A stretch of DNA of 44,205 bases from Gammaproteobacteria bacterium (GTDB lineage Bacteria; Pseudomonadota; Gammaproteobacteria; JAABTG01), in assembly GCA_030066245.1 (NCBI GenBank), contig JASJBY010000032.1, positions 1 to 44,205 of the forward strand, written 5' to 3'. Positions 9,336-17,291 of this stretch are shown here, piece by piece. The notes beneath the pieces were generated by a model that saw only the letters and a list, made by a program, of their open reading frames with translations, had not been told where the DNA came from and ran no database searches. Position 1 is the stretch's first letter. Each line of letters opens with the position of its first letter. Position numbers and translations under genes: made by a program.

Positions 9336-9815
9336 CTAGTGGGCCGGCGGTGCACCCAACCCATGGGCTTCAGTGGCGAGCCTGGCTTCGATCTGCCGCA
9401 TCAGTGGCCCTACCCGGCCGCGTTTCTCCGGATCGATGCGCAGTGCCTCTTCCAGGGCAGCGTGAGCGAGCGGATGGTCCCCCAGGTGCAGGTAGCCGAT
9501 GGCCATGCCGATGAAGGCATTGGCGTTATCAGGATTAATGCTGATGGCCTGCTGAAAGGTCTCCACGGCCGCCCGGTACTCCTGCCGGGCCACCAACAGA
9601 CCCGCGAGCTTCATGTGGGCATCTACCGAGCGCGGCTCCCTCTCAATCGCATCTTGGTAACTGACCATGGCCAGGTCCAGCTCCCCCGCCTCCCAGTGCC
9701 GATTACCCGCATCGATCAGCGGCTGCGCGTCGCCTTCTGCGGCAACAACGCTGCACGGGCCCAACAATACGGCCAAACCCAGACTGATGCACCATCCTGC
9801 CACGCCTGCACGCAT
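9336..9815 (-). CDS. Exported TPR protein next to the octaheme cytochrome
   Basis: 159 residues from an ATG with GGAGAAAG just upstream. A signal peptide (GLAVLLGPCSVVAAEG) suggests a periplasmic place; the cysteine is not in a good lipobox. Three to four tetratricopeptide repeats follow: IDAGNRHWEAGELDLAMVSY, AHMKLAGLLVARQEYRAAV and AFIGMAIGYLHLGDHPLA. TPR proteins mediate protein contacts. It follows the octaheme gene on the same strand, but a strong terminator lies between them, so it may have its own promoter or depend on read-through. A role in assembling or holding the cytochrome is possible but only inferred from position. Confidence 0.82.
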   Translation of the reverse strand: MRAGVAGWCISLGLAVLLGPCSVVAAEGDAQPLIDAGNRHWEAGELDLAMVSYQDAIEREPRSVDAHMKLAGLLVARQEYRAAVETFQQAISINPDNANAFIGMAIGYLHLGDHPLAHAALEEALRIDPEKRGRVGPLMRQIEARLATEAHGLGAPPAH

Positions 9816-9869
9816 AACTTTCTCCGCTCGTTCAAGAGCTTTCCAGAATACCGGACCTGAAACGAAAAA

Positions 9870-9897
9870 GCCCCTCCCGAGCATGCCCGGGAGGGGC
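9870..9897 (-). terminator. Rho-independent terminator of the octaheme cytochrome gene
   Basis: A perfect 10-bp stem (GCCCCTCCCG with CGGGAGGGGC) closes an 8-base loop and on the minus strand is followed by CTTTTTCG. It starts 24 bases after the stop codon of the cytochrome gene. Confidence 0.88.
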
Positions 9898-9920
9898 GGG
9901 TATCGCGTCAGCGTTAACGA

Positions 9921-11399
9921 CTAGCCTGAGAACGTACCCTTGCCGTAACGCTCTTCGTAGCCCTTGCGGATCTTGTCAATCTGATCCTTGCCCATGCCGT
10001 CGAAGTACCAGGCATGGCCAGCGATGGGCCTGAAGTGCTTCTCCAGCAGTTCCTTGGCCTTCTCTTCGCCCGCCACCTTCTTCAGCTCGGGGATGAACTT
10101 GAAGTAGGTATGCTTGGCGACGTCGTAGATGCCGTGCCACCAGGCGTAGTCAGGACCGCTCATGGATGCGCCATGGCGCGCCCGACGGCCTTCGTGATGC
10201 CAGATCTCCCACCACACCCATTCGATCTTGTCGTCGAAGGGGCTGGGCGTGATCAGGCCCTCCTTCTTCAGGTCCGCCATGATGGCCTTGACCGGCTTCG
10301 CGAACTTATCATTGTAGAGGTCCACCAGCGCATCGAACTGATGATAGTGCCCCGTCACCATGCCCTCCGCGTGACAGGCGCGGCAGACGGACTTCATACG
10401 GTCGCGCCGGTCCTGCCAGGTGAGCACCTGGGCCACCTTCGACCCTTTGGCCTTGTCGCCCACTTTCGGCACCGGATTCCCCTCGGGCACATCGAATTCC
10501 TGGCCGTTCTCCAGCTTCACCAGGTTGATCTTCTTGGAGACCGGCGCCCTCAGGTTCCAGGAGATGCGCTCGCCCACGTTGTGGGTCTTGCCGATCCCGG
10601 GCGCAGCGCTCATGTGACAGGTGGAACAAGTGGGTGCAGCCCAATAGTCGACGCCCGCCTCCCACTTGTCCGAATGCAGGTTCATTTCCTCTACACGGGC
10701 CTTGTAGATAATGCCGTGCTTGGACTCGTTGTACACCTCGATCTGCGGATGGTCGGGGCCGATGTGGCACTTCCCGCAGGTCTCGGGTGTACGGGCCTGG
10801 GCCTTGGAGAAACCATGCCGGCCGTGACAGGCCGTGCAGGATCCCTCGGACCCGTCCGGGTTTTTGCGCCCGATACCGGTGTTGGGCCAGGTCTCTTTGG
10901 TCGGTTTGCCGTCGGCGCCGATTTCGACCTCAGCACCGTGACACTGGCGACAGCCCACGTTCACCGCGGCAGGCCCGCCCACGACCTCGCCCAGGAGGTT
11001 GTCCAGGGACGCCAGGATGCGGCCGGCATGGGAATGGTGGGAGCCGTCCATCTCCTGGAACTCTGTCTCGTGACAGCGCGAGCAGTCTTTGGGCGAGACG
11101 ATGATGGAGATACGAGCCCCGTTGTGCATGAAGCCGTCCTTGTCGCCCTCCTCGGCCCTGTGGCAGTCGTAGCAGTTGACTCCGCTTTGACCGTGCTGGC
11201 TTTGGTTCCACTGCTGCCACATGCCCGGGCTGGCCTGGCGATGGCAGGCAGTACACATCTCCCCCTTTTTGTCGCCCCAATCCACGCCGATCTTTCCGGC
11301 CGGTCTGGCCGCCTGCGCCGGCGTCAGCATCGCAAGCATACAGGCACCGGCTATCCACGCGGGTAGCCACTGCCAGAGACTTCGGCTGCTATTTGTCAT
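9921..11399 (-). CDS. hao: Octaheme cytochrome c of the hydroxylamine oxidoreductase (HAO) family
   Basis: 492 residues from ATG at 11399, chosen because GGAGG sits 6 bases upstream; an ATG 24 bases earlier lacks this. A signal peptide ends at PAQA (residue 30). Eight CxxCH heme sites begin at C49, C76, C106, C150, C188, C208, C258 and C339; there is no CxxCK, which separates it from NrfA and octaheme nitrite reductases. The C-terminal third has the helical HAO-type region with RRARHG and GPDYAWWHG; Y418 is a candidate for the tyrosine that crosslinks heme 4 in true HAO, but this needs alignment. HAO enzymes oxidise hydroxylamine in the periplasm; relatives without the crosslink run reductively. 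No haoB, cytochrome c554 or quinone-reducing partner is adjacent. The divergent DNR-like regulator and a TTGAT-N4-ATCAA box suggest control by nitrosative or low-oxygen signals. Confidence 0.9.
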   Translation of the reverse strand: MTNSSRSLWQWLPAWIAGACMLAMLTPAQAARPAGKIGVDWGDKKGEMCTACHRQASPGMWQQWNQSQHGQSGVNCYDCHRAEEGDKDGFMHNGARISIIVSPKDCSRCHETEFQEMDGSHHSHAGRILASLDNLLGEVVGGPAAVNVGCRQCHGAEVEIGADGKPTKETWPNTGIGRKNPDGSEGSCTACHGRHGFSKAQARTPETCGKCHIGPDHPQIEVYNESKHGIIYKARVEEMNLHSDKWEAGVDYWAAPTCSTCHMSAAPGIGKTHNVGERISWNLRAPVSKKINLVKLENGQEFDVPEGNPVPKVGDKAKGSKVAQVLTWQDRRDRMKSVCRACHAEGMVTGHYHQFDALVDLYNDKFAKPVKAIMADLKKEGLITPSPFDDKIEWVWWEIWHHEGRRARHGASMSGPDYAWWHGIYDVAKHTYFKFIPELKKVAGEEKAKELLEKHFRPIAGHAWYFDGMGKDQIDKIRKGYEERYGKGTFSG

Positions 11400-11441
11400 T
11401 GTTCGCCTCCGTTGATGAGCCAAAAGGGTGCACGGGCATCG

Positions 11442-11460
11442 TTCACTGCAGATCAGTGAA
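11442..11460. promoter_or_regulatory. 19-bp inverted repeat upstream of hao
   Basis: TTCACTGCAGATCAGTGAA is a perfect 7-bp inverted repeat around 5 bases, 43 bases before the hao start. It could be an operator for a second regulator or a small hairpin in the hao leader. Its bound factor is unknown. Confidence 0.5.
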
Positions 11461-11536
11461 TAACCCTCTAGGTGACAAGTGTACCGTAAGCGATGGCCGG
11501 GCTATGCGTCCATGGAAAGGCAAACAACGAAATACG

Positions 11537-11550
11537 TTGATCTAGATCAA
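11537..11550. promoter_or_regulatory. Fnr/DNR-type binding box
   Basis: TTGATCTAGATCAA is a perfect match to the TTGAT-N4-ATCAA consensus of FNR and DNR proteins. Its centre is about 144 bases from the hao start and 237 bases from the regulator start, so it could serve either direction. A TATACT at 11598-11603 on the plus strand is a possible -10 element for the regulator gene. The sequence between 11424 and 11780 holds no gene. Confidence 0.8.
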
Positions 11551-11727
11551 GGGCCATTAGCAACTACCGATGGTTCCATTCCGCCAGGCGTAGCCCCTAT
11601 ACTTGCACACTCGGACGTGATGCCTGCTTGTGAGGGATGGATTCCTGCGCCGGCCGCGACTGCCCGGGAGCCGGGAAAACGTCGCGCCGGACGCCGACTA
11701 GACTTTTGGAGACAGGGTGAACCAACA

Positions 11728-11765
11728 GGTGTCGCCAGACGGGCTCGAATCCGTCGCCAGACACC
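11728..11765 (+). repeat. Stem-loop with paired 10-bp direct repeats in the leader of the DNR-like gene
   Basis: GTCGCCAGAC occurs twice (11731-11740 and 11753-11762), 22 bases apart. The same stretch can fold: GGTGTC pairs with GACACC, and inside it GACGG pairs with CCGTC. It ends 15 bases before the GTG start and just ahead of the GGGAG ribosome site, a place where it could affect translation, or the repeats could be a tandem protein site. Confidence 0.45.
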
Positions 11766-11780
11766 CGGGAGTGCCAGCTC

Positions 11781-12542
11781 GTGCTTGACCCAGCCAGCAT
11801 CGATGCCCTTAAAAAGAGTCACCTGTTCTCCGGATACGCCGCGCGCGACATGGCGGAGATCAGCCGCTTCGCCAAGCTTGTCTACCTGGAGTCCCACGCC
11901 GTACTGTTCCGCGAATCCGAGCCCTGCAGCGCCATCTACTGCCTGGTAGAGGGGCTTGTTAAGCTCTGTCTCTACGGTCCCAAACGGCAGGAGAAGATCG
12001 TCGAGATCATCGGTCCAGACCAGACCTTTGGCGAAGCCGCCATGTTCTCGGGCCAGGGGTATCCGGTCTCAGCCGTCGCCATCGAGGATTCGCGACTGAT
12101 CGCCGTGGACGCGTTCTCCTTCATGCGTTATCTGCGCCAGCGGCCCGAGCTGAACTGGACCATGATGGCCATGTTGAGTCGACGAATGCACCAGCTGGTC
12201 GGCCAAGTCAAGTCCATGTCGCTGCACAACGCCGAGCAGAAGGTCGCCAAGTACCTCATGGACTATTACGACGACGATTTTCCCACCCGTCCGGTAAGCA
12301 ATCTGCCCCCGCGGCGAGCCGACCTGGCGGCTGTGCTGGGGATCACCGCGGAAACGCTCTGCCGGGTCATCGCGAATTTCCGGCAACGGGGCTGGATAAC
12401 GACCCTGGACAATGCCATCGTGGTGAGTTCCCCGGTCGATATGCGCGGGCTGATAATGGATGTTCGGCAACCTGGGGAATCCTCCAACCGTCGGAAGGAC
12501 GTGGCCGTGCCCTCAGTCGACCACCTGCCCGCCGCGGGCTGA
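11781..12542 (+). CDS. Crp/Fnr-family transcription regulator, DNR-like
   Basis: 253 residues from a GTG start with GGGAG 9 bases upstream. Residues about 15-125 form the cyclic-nucleotide-binding-like sensor domain (KIVEIIGPDQTFGEAAMF, close to the DNR pattern), then a long dimerisation helix and a winged helix-turn-helix (RRADLAAVLGITAETLCRVI). There is no N-terminal cysteine cluster for an iron-sulfur centre, so it is not a true FNR; DNR proteins sense nitric oxide through heme. The recognition helix reads E191-T-L-C194-R195, where FNR and DNR have E-x-x-S-R, so the glutamate and arginine that read TTGAT are kept and serine is replaced by cysteine. The last 30 residues are a polar extension. 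It is divergent from hao and is its likely regulator. Confidence 0.87.
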   Translation: MLDPASIDALKKSHLFSGYAARDMAEISRFAKLVYLESHAVLFRESEPCSAIYCLVEGLVKLCLYGPKRQEKIVEIIGPDQTFGEAAMFSGQGYPVSAVAIEDSRLIAVDAFSFMRYLRQRPELNWTMMAMLSRRMHQLVGQVKSMSLHNAEQKVAKYLMDYYDDDFPTRPVSNLPPRRADLAAVLGITAETLCRVIANFRQRGWITTLDNAIVVSSPVDMRGLIMDVRQPGESSNRRKDVAVPSVDHLPAAG

Positions 12543-12596
12543 TGCAGCGCGGCCCTTCAAACTGAATCCACCGACAGCCTGACCGGGTCGGTCGCG

Positions 12597-12622
12597 GCAG
12601 TCTGTTGGCTTCGGGAGACTGC
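12597..12622. terminator. Hairpin between convergent genes, weak terminator candidate
   Basis: GCAGTCT and AGACTGC form a perfect 7-bp stem around 12 bases between the convergent ends of the DNR-like gene and the GGDEF-EAL gene. Neither strand has a good T run after it, so termination is uncertain. Confidence 0.35.
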
Positions 12623-12638
12623 TGCCTGGGTAAGTGCA

Positions 12639-15600
12639 CTACTGAGCAGCGGGGGCGGTGCGCCGGTTTTCCCGGGATCGCGCACGTGCGTGGGGCCCCT
12701 CCAGGCTGGCTGGCTCATCGGCCTCCGCCATCTGCCAGCCTCCCAGCACCTCCGCACAGCTCTCCGGGGGCAACGGCTCGCTGATCACATGCCCCTGGAT
12801 TTCGTCGCAGCTGTGGCTGCGCAGAAATGCGAGCTGAGCCTCGCTCTCCACCCCTTCCGCCACCACCCGCAGGCGCAGCTGGTGGGCCATGGCAATGATT
12901 GCCGCCACAATAGCCGCATCGTTGGCATCCACGGCAATGTCGCGCACGAACGACCGGTCGATCTTGACCGAATGAATGGGGAACCGCTTCAGATAGCTCA
13001 GCGAGGAATAGCCCACCCCGAAGTCGTCAATGAGCAGGTGGATACCCGCCCGGCTCAACTTCTTCAGAATAGCCACCGTCTCCTGCAAATCTTCCATCAA
13101 GGTACTTTCGGTTATCTCCAGCGCCAGGCGCTGGGGCTCCAGACCCGAGTCCGACAGCAGGCGGCGCACGGTCTTGACCAGGCGTTTGTCGCGTAGCTGA
13201 CGCAGGGAGAGATTTACTGCAATTCGGACTGGCGGCAGACCCTCGGCCTCCCAGACTTTGGCCTGGCGAACCGCCTCCTGGAGGACCCACTCACCGATGG
13301 GCACAATGAGCCCCGTGTCCTCAGCGATGGGAATGAAGTCATCCGGCGCCACCATGCCGAGCACCGGATGGTCCCAGCGCAACAGGGCCTCGACGCCCCG
13401 GATCTCTCCTTCCTGCAGGCTCAGCCATGGCTGATAGTGCAGACGGAATTCGTTGCGTTGCAGCGCCTTGCGCAGGTTCTGCTCCATGAGCAGGCGCTCG
13501 GCCACGGCTGCGTTCATGCGCTCCTCGTAGAACATGTGGCTCTGGCCGCCCTGCTCTTTGGCGTGATACATGGCACTATCGGCGTTCTTCACCAAGTCGG
13601 CTGCCGTTTCGCCATCCTGCGGATAACAGGCAATACCGATGCTGGCGTTGACGAAGACCTCATGCCCGTCGAGAGGAAAGGCCTTCGAAACCCGCTTGAC
13701 GATCTTCCGGGCTATCGCAGAAGCGGTTGGGACGATGTCGCGCGCCTTCTCGATGCCGGGCACGATGATGGTGAACTCGTCTCCACCCATGCGCGTCACC
13801 GTGTCGGTTTCCCGCACCGCACCCCGCAGGCGCTCGGCCACGCCTTTGAGAAGCAGATCACCCACGTGGTGGCCGAGGGAATCGTTGATCGGCTTGAAGC
13901 GGTCCAGGTCGAGGTAGAGCAGAGCTACCTGAGAGCCGGTCCGATTCGCCTGGGTAATGGCCTGGTCGAGTCGATCCTGAAACAGCACGCGATTCGGTAG
14001 ATCGGTCAGTGCATCGTAGTGGGCCAGGCGGTATATGCGTTTCTCCGAGAGCTTCTTCTCGGTCATGTCGGTAAACACGCCGATGTAATGAGTTACCAGG
14101 CCATCCTCCCCGCGCACGGCACTGACCCCCAGCCACTGGGGATACACCTCACCGTTCTTCCGCCGGTTCCAGATCTCACCCTGCCAGAACCCCGCCTGCT
14201 GCAGCGATTGCCAGAGATTGTCGAACAGCATCTGGTCTTCGCTGTCCGCGACCAGGGAACGATAGCTCTTGCCCCTGACTTCGCCTTCGCCGTAGCCGGT
14301 GATGTCGCTGAAGCCGTCGTTGACCCGCAGTACCTTGCCCCCGGCATCGGTGATAACCACACCTTCGAGACTGTTGCGGAAGACGGACGCCATCAGGCGC
14401 AGCTCCTCTTCCACCAGCCTGCCCGCGGTCACATCGTTGCCGACCGAGAGTATCTCGGTCAGCTCCCCGTCGGCGTCCCGGACTGCCTTGTTGGTCCAAG
14501 CGATCCACACCCGCTCGCCGTTGCGGCGCATATTCTCGTTCTCGTTGTTGACGTACTCCTCCGGATGGCGGCTGATGTCTTCAACCATCGCCGCCAGGTC
14601 CCGGCCGGTGGACTCGGTTTTCGGCACAATGGTGCCGACGATGCTCCGCCCGAGGATCTCTTCCTCGGAATAACCGAAGAAAGCGAGGGCGAAGCTGTTT
14701 ATGTAGGTGATCCGACCCTGCAGATCTCTCCGCATGATGATGCTGTTGGCGCTCTCGACCAGTTCGCCATACCGGGTCTCACTCGCCTTCCAGGCCTCTT
14801 TAGCACGGCGTCGCTCCTCCGCTTCTTCCTCCAGTCGCCGCTTCGAATCCTGCAAGGCGGCTGTACGCTCCGCAACGCGCCGCTCAAGCGTGTCCCGGGC
14901 ATCCATGAGGGCCTGTTGAGAACTCAGCAACGCCCGCTCCGCCCGATGGCCGATAACAAAGAACAGAGCGATCAGACCCACGCCGAGCACCGCAGACATA
15001 CCAGCGACCAGCCAAACGGCCCGGTCGGCCTCGGCAACGACCCGGGTGACGTCCTTGAGCACCACCAGCTTGCCCACCGGCCGCTCTGCGACATCGCGGA
15101 GCGGCACGAAGCTCCCGCGAAAAAAGCGCTGATCTCCCGCGCGGATTTCCACCCCGTGCTGGGCCCCGCCGGTCCGGCCTGCCGCCTCCACCACTGCGGT
15201 CGGAAACCGCTTGGGCGCGCTGTTGGCCACGACCATCTCGTCCAGGTCATCCCAGGTGTTGGGGAGCCCGAGCACGCTTCTCCCCGCCTCCCAGCCCTCC
15301 CGCTCGAGAAACTGCTTGTCGACGGTGACAACCAGGCCAACTTTCAGGATATCCGCAAGACGTCCTATCAGGTGACCGATGGTCTCCCCAACTTCCACAT
15401 AGCCCACCAGCTCCCCGTCGGCGTACCAGGGAGACACGGCGCGTAGTGTGAGTGTGCCCAGCACCCCGAGCTCAACGCCGGACACTATCTGCGAGCGCTC
15501 GGCCGCCTTCTGCAGGGTCAGCCTGTCGATGGTGTCGCCGAAGCGTGCGGGATCGTGAAGCCGCAGGATCACCTCGCGCTCGGGGCTGAGAAAGTAGAAA

Positions 15601-15920
15601 TGCGCAATTCCATGGCTGGAACGTAACGCATCGAAGAGAGCCGACGACTGCTGCATCAGCGCCTTCCGGTCTCTGGCACGCAGCGCTGCCCTCCAGCGAT
15701 CGTCGCGCATGACCACGGAGAGCACCGCCTGCATTCGCTGGGCGTCGCTGGCCAGAGCGGTTTGCAGCAGTTGTGCCGCGTAGCGGGTGCGCGCAGCTGC
15801 CTCCGCCTCGATGCGGGAATGCTGGTAGTAGCGCACCGCCAGCACGGACGCAGCGACAATGACGCCGAGTATTATGGTCAATGGCGCCAGCAGGCGAATC
15901 TTTAGGCCACCTTTCCTCAT
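12639..15920 (-). CDS. Membrane-bound Cache-PAS-PAS-GGDEF-EAL cyclic-di-GMP enzyme
   Basis: 1093 residues. A first membrane span (about 10-29) and a second (about 303-324) enclose a periplasmic sensor of the double-Cache type (RLHDPARFGDTIDRLTL, GVELGVLGTLTLRAVSPW). A coiled coil (326-378) leads to two PAS domains (about 380-505 and 508-630). The GGDEF domain has the intact motif at 712-716, and RETD at 703-706 is a product-inhibition I-site at the right distance. The EAL domain starts with EAL at 844-846 and keeps NLS, LEITE, DDFGVG and EGVE, so both synthesis and breakdown of cyclic-di-GMP look possible. Such tandem proteins usually act mainly in one direction, set by the sensor. The ligand is unknown. 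It follows the DNR-like gene convergently, so it is a separate transcription unit. Confidence 0.92.
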   Translation of the reverse strand: MRKGGLKIRLLAPLTIILGVIVAASVLAVRYYQHSRIEAEAAARTRYAAQLLQTALASDAQRMQAVLSVVMRDDRWRAALRARDRKALMQQSSALFDALRSSHGIAHFYFLSPEREVILRLHDPARFGDTIDRLTLQKAAERSQIVSGVELGVLGTLTLRAVSPWYADGELVGYVEVGETIGHLIGRLADILKVGLVVTVDKQFLEREGWEAGRSVLGLPNTWDDLDEMVVANSAPKRFPTAVVEAAGRTGGAQHGVEIRAGDQRFFRGSFVPLRDVAERPVGKLVVLKDVTRVVAEADRAVWLVAGMSAVLGVGLIALFFVIGHRAERALLSSQQALMDARDTLERRVAERTAALQDSKRRLEEEAEERRRAKEAWKASETRYGELVESANSIIMRRDLQGRITYINSFALAFFGYSEEEILGRSIVGTIVPKTESTGRDLAAMVEDISRHPEEYVNNENENMRRNGERVWIAWTNKAVRDADGELTEILSVGNDVTAGRLVEEELRLMASVFRNSLEGVVITDAGGKVLRVNDGFSDITGYGEGEVRGKSYRSLVADSEDQMLFDNLWQSLQQAGFWQGEIWNRRKNGEVYPQWLGVSAVRGEDGLVTHYIGVFTDMTEKKLSEKRIYRLAHYDALTDLPNRVLFQDRLDQAITQANRTGSQVALLYLDLDRFKPINDSLGHHVGDLLLKGVAERLRGAVRETDTVTRMGGDEFTIIVPGIEKARDIVPTASAIARKIVKRVSKAFPLDGHEVFVNASIGIACYPQDGETAADLVKNADSAMYHAKEQGGQSHMFYEERMNAAVAERLLMEQNLRKALQRNEFRLHYQPWLSLQEGEIRGVEALLRWDHPVLGMVAPDDFIPIAEDTGLIVPIGEWVLQEAVRQAKVWEAEGLPPVRIAVNLSLRQLRDKRLVKTVRRLLSDSGLEPQRLALEITESTLMEDLQETVAILKKLSRAGIHLLIDDFGVGYSSLSYLKRFPIHSVKIDRSFVRDIAVDANDAAIVAAIIAMAHQLRLRVVAEGVESEAQLAFLRSHSCDEIQGHVISEPLPPESCAEVLGGWQMAEADEPASLEGPHARARSRENRRTAPAAQ

Positions 15921-16033
15921 GCCCGTTCAGCGAGCGCTGCATACATGTTCATCACCGGCGGTCCATCAAGCGTCAGAAACATGATATCAGCCTGCGTGGG
16001 CCCGGGCGTCGTGGCGGCCCGGGGACAAGCGCC

Positions 16034-17035
16034 TCAACAAGCCTCACCGGCTAGCCTTACGACGGTCCGCCCCCGCAGCTCCCTACTCAGCAGCTGCTGG
16101 AAAACCCGGGGCAAGTCCTCGAGGCCAACCGTATGAGGCGCGATGCTTCCCAGGTGGGCGGGCTTGAGGTCGGAGCCCAGACGATCCCAGACCGTGCGCC
16201 GCATACCCATCTCACATCCTGCCGAGTCGATTCCAAGCAAGCTGACGCCGCGGATGATAAACGGCATCACCGTGGTGTTCAGGTCGTGGCCGCCGGCCAG
16301 ACCGACACTGGCGATGCAGCCCCAGGGCTTCACAGTGCGGGTAAGCCAGGCGAGGAGCTCACCACCCACATTATCCACCGCCCCGCCCCACATCCCTTTC
16401 TCCAGAGGACGGCCGCCCTTCTCCAGCTCCTGATGCAACAACACCTCGGCAGCGCCAAGCTCGGAGAGGTAGCCCTGCTCCTCCGGGCGGCCCGTGATGG
16501 CAGTCACTGAGTAGCCCCGGGCAGACAGTATGTCCACCGCGAAGCTGCCCACGCCACCCGTAGCGCCCGTCACGACTACCGGACCGCGCTCCGGAGCCTG
16601 GCCGTTGACTTCCATGCGTTGAACCGCCAGGCCCGCCGTGAAACCCCCGGTACCGATTGCCATGGCCTCGAACAGGGACAGTCCCGCCGGCAGCGGAACG
16701 ACCCAGTCAGCCGGCACCCGCACGTACTCAGCATAGCCACCGTCGTGGTCCTGACTCATGCCGAAGCCGGTCACGAGCACATGCTCGTCCTGCTTGTACC
16801 GCTGGTCGCTCGACTCCACCACCCGACCGCACACGTCGACTCCGCCCACCATGGGGAAGCGACGCATGATCTTGCCCCGGCCGGTGCCGGCCAGCGCGTC
16901 CTTGTAGTTCACGCTTGAGTAGGCAGCCCGGATCACCACCTCTCCTGGTCCGAGGTCGTCGAGGCAGATCTGCTCAATCCGGGCGGCGGTCTTGTCACCT
17001 TCCTGATGGACGCGAAGGGCGGAGAATTTTTCCAT
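16034..17035 (-). CDS. acuI: AcuI/YhdH-type NADPH-dependent quinone oxidoreductase-like reductase
   Basis: 333 residues, the usual length for this zinc-free branch of the medium-chain dehydrogenase family. SSVNYKDALAGTG, VGGVDVCGRVV, IGTGGFTAG and the NADPH motif VVVTGATGGVGSFA are typical of YhdH/AcuI. AcuI reduces acryloyl-CoA to propionyl-CoA and thus detoxifies acrylate; other members reduce small enones, so the exact substrate is inferred. No zinc-ligand cysteines are present. GGAG lies 10 bases before the ATG. Two tiny overlapping frames with strong ribosome sites lie upstream (see findings). It follows metZ after 256 bases on the same strand and may be its own unit. Confidence 0.86.
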   Translation of the reverse strand: MEKFSALRVHQEGDKTAARIEQICLDDLGPGEVVIRAAYSSVNYKDALAGTGRGKIMRRFPMVGGVDVCGRVVESSDQRYKQDEHVLVTGFGMSQDHDGGYAEYVRVPADWVVPLPAGLSLFEAMAIGTGGFTAGLAVQRMEVNGQAPERGPVVVTGATGGVGSFAVDILSARGYSVTAITGRPEEQGYLSELGAAEVLLHQELEKGGRPLEKGMWGGAVDNVGGELLAWLTRTVKPWGCIASVGLAGGHDLNTTVMPFIIRGVSLLGIDSAGCEMGMRRTVWDRLGSDLKPAHLGSIAPHTVGLEDLPRVFQQLLSRELRGRTVVRLAGEAC

Positions 17036-17291
17036 AGCTGGCCACTCCAGGCTTTGGATGCAAACGATCGTCCCGACCTGGACCTGCTGGCCCGGTTCCT
17101 TGTGGTTCGATGCCGATGCTTCGCAAACGTGTAATCACCGCGCAACCTCCCTCACGGTGACCTCCTCAAGTTTAGAAGCAAGCGGCCCGAATTGGGAGTC
17201 TGAATCCAAGCGGCACAATTGCCGCCGGCAGCGCGCGAGGGCGGCCTCGCCGCATCCGGCGAGCCCGTTGCAGGTCGGATGAGCGCGTTCG

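Noticed and set aside
10014..11366. 450-codon open frame on the plus strand opposite the octaheme cytochrome
   Set aside because: It is the antisense of a gene with eight heme motifs and a signal peptide; the product has no domain and the composition expected from reading a GC-rich gene backwards.
11731..11762. tRNA-like T-arm (GACGG-GCTCGAAT-CCGTC)
   Set aside because: No acceptor, D or anticodon arm can be formed around it; it is better explained by the paired direct repeats and hairpin.
14019..15446. 475-codon open frame on the plus strand opposite the GGDEF-EAL gene
   Set aside because: The minus-strand product has intact PAS, GGDEF and EAL domains; the antisense product is proline/histidine-rich with no recognisable fold.
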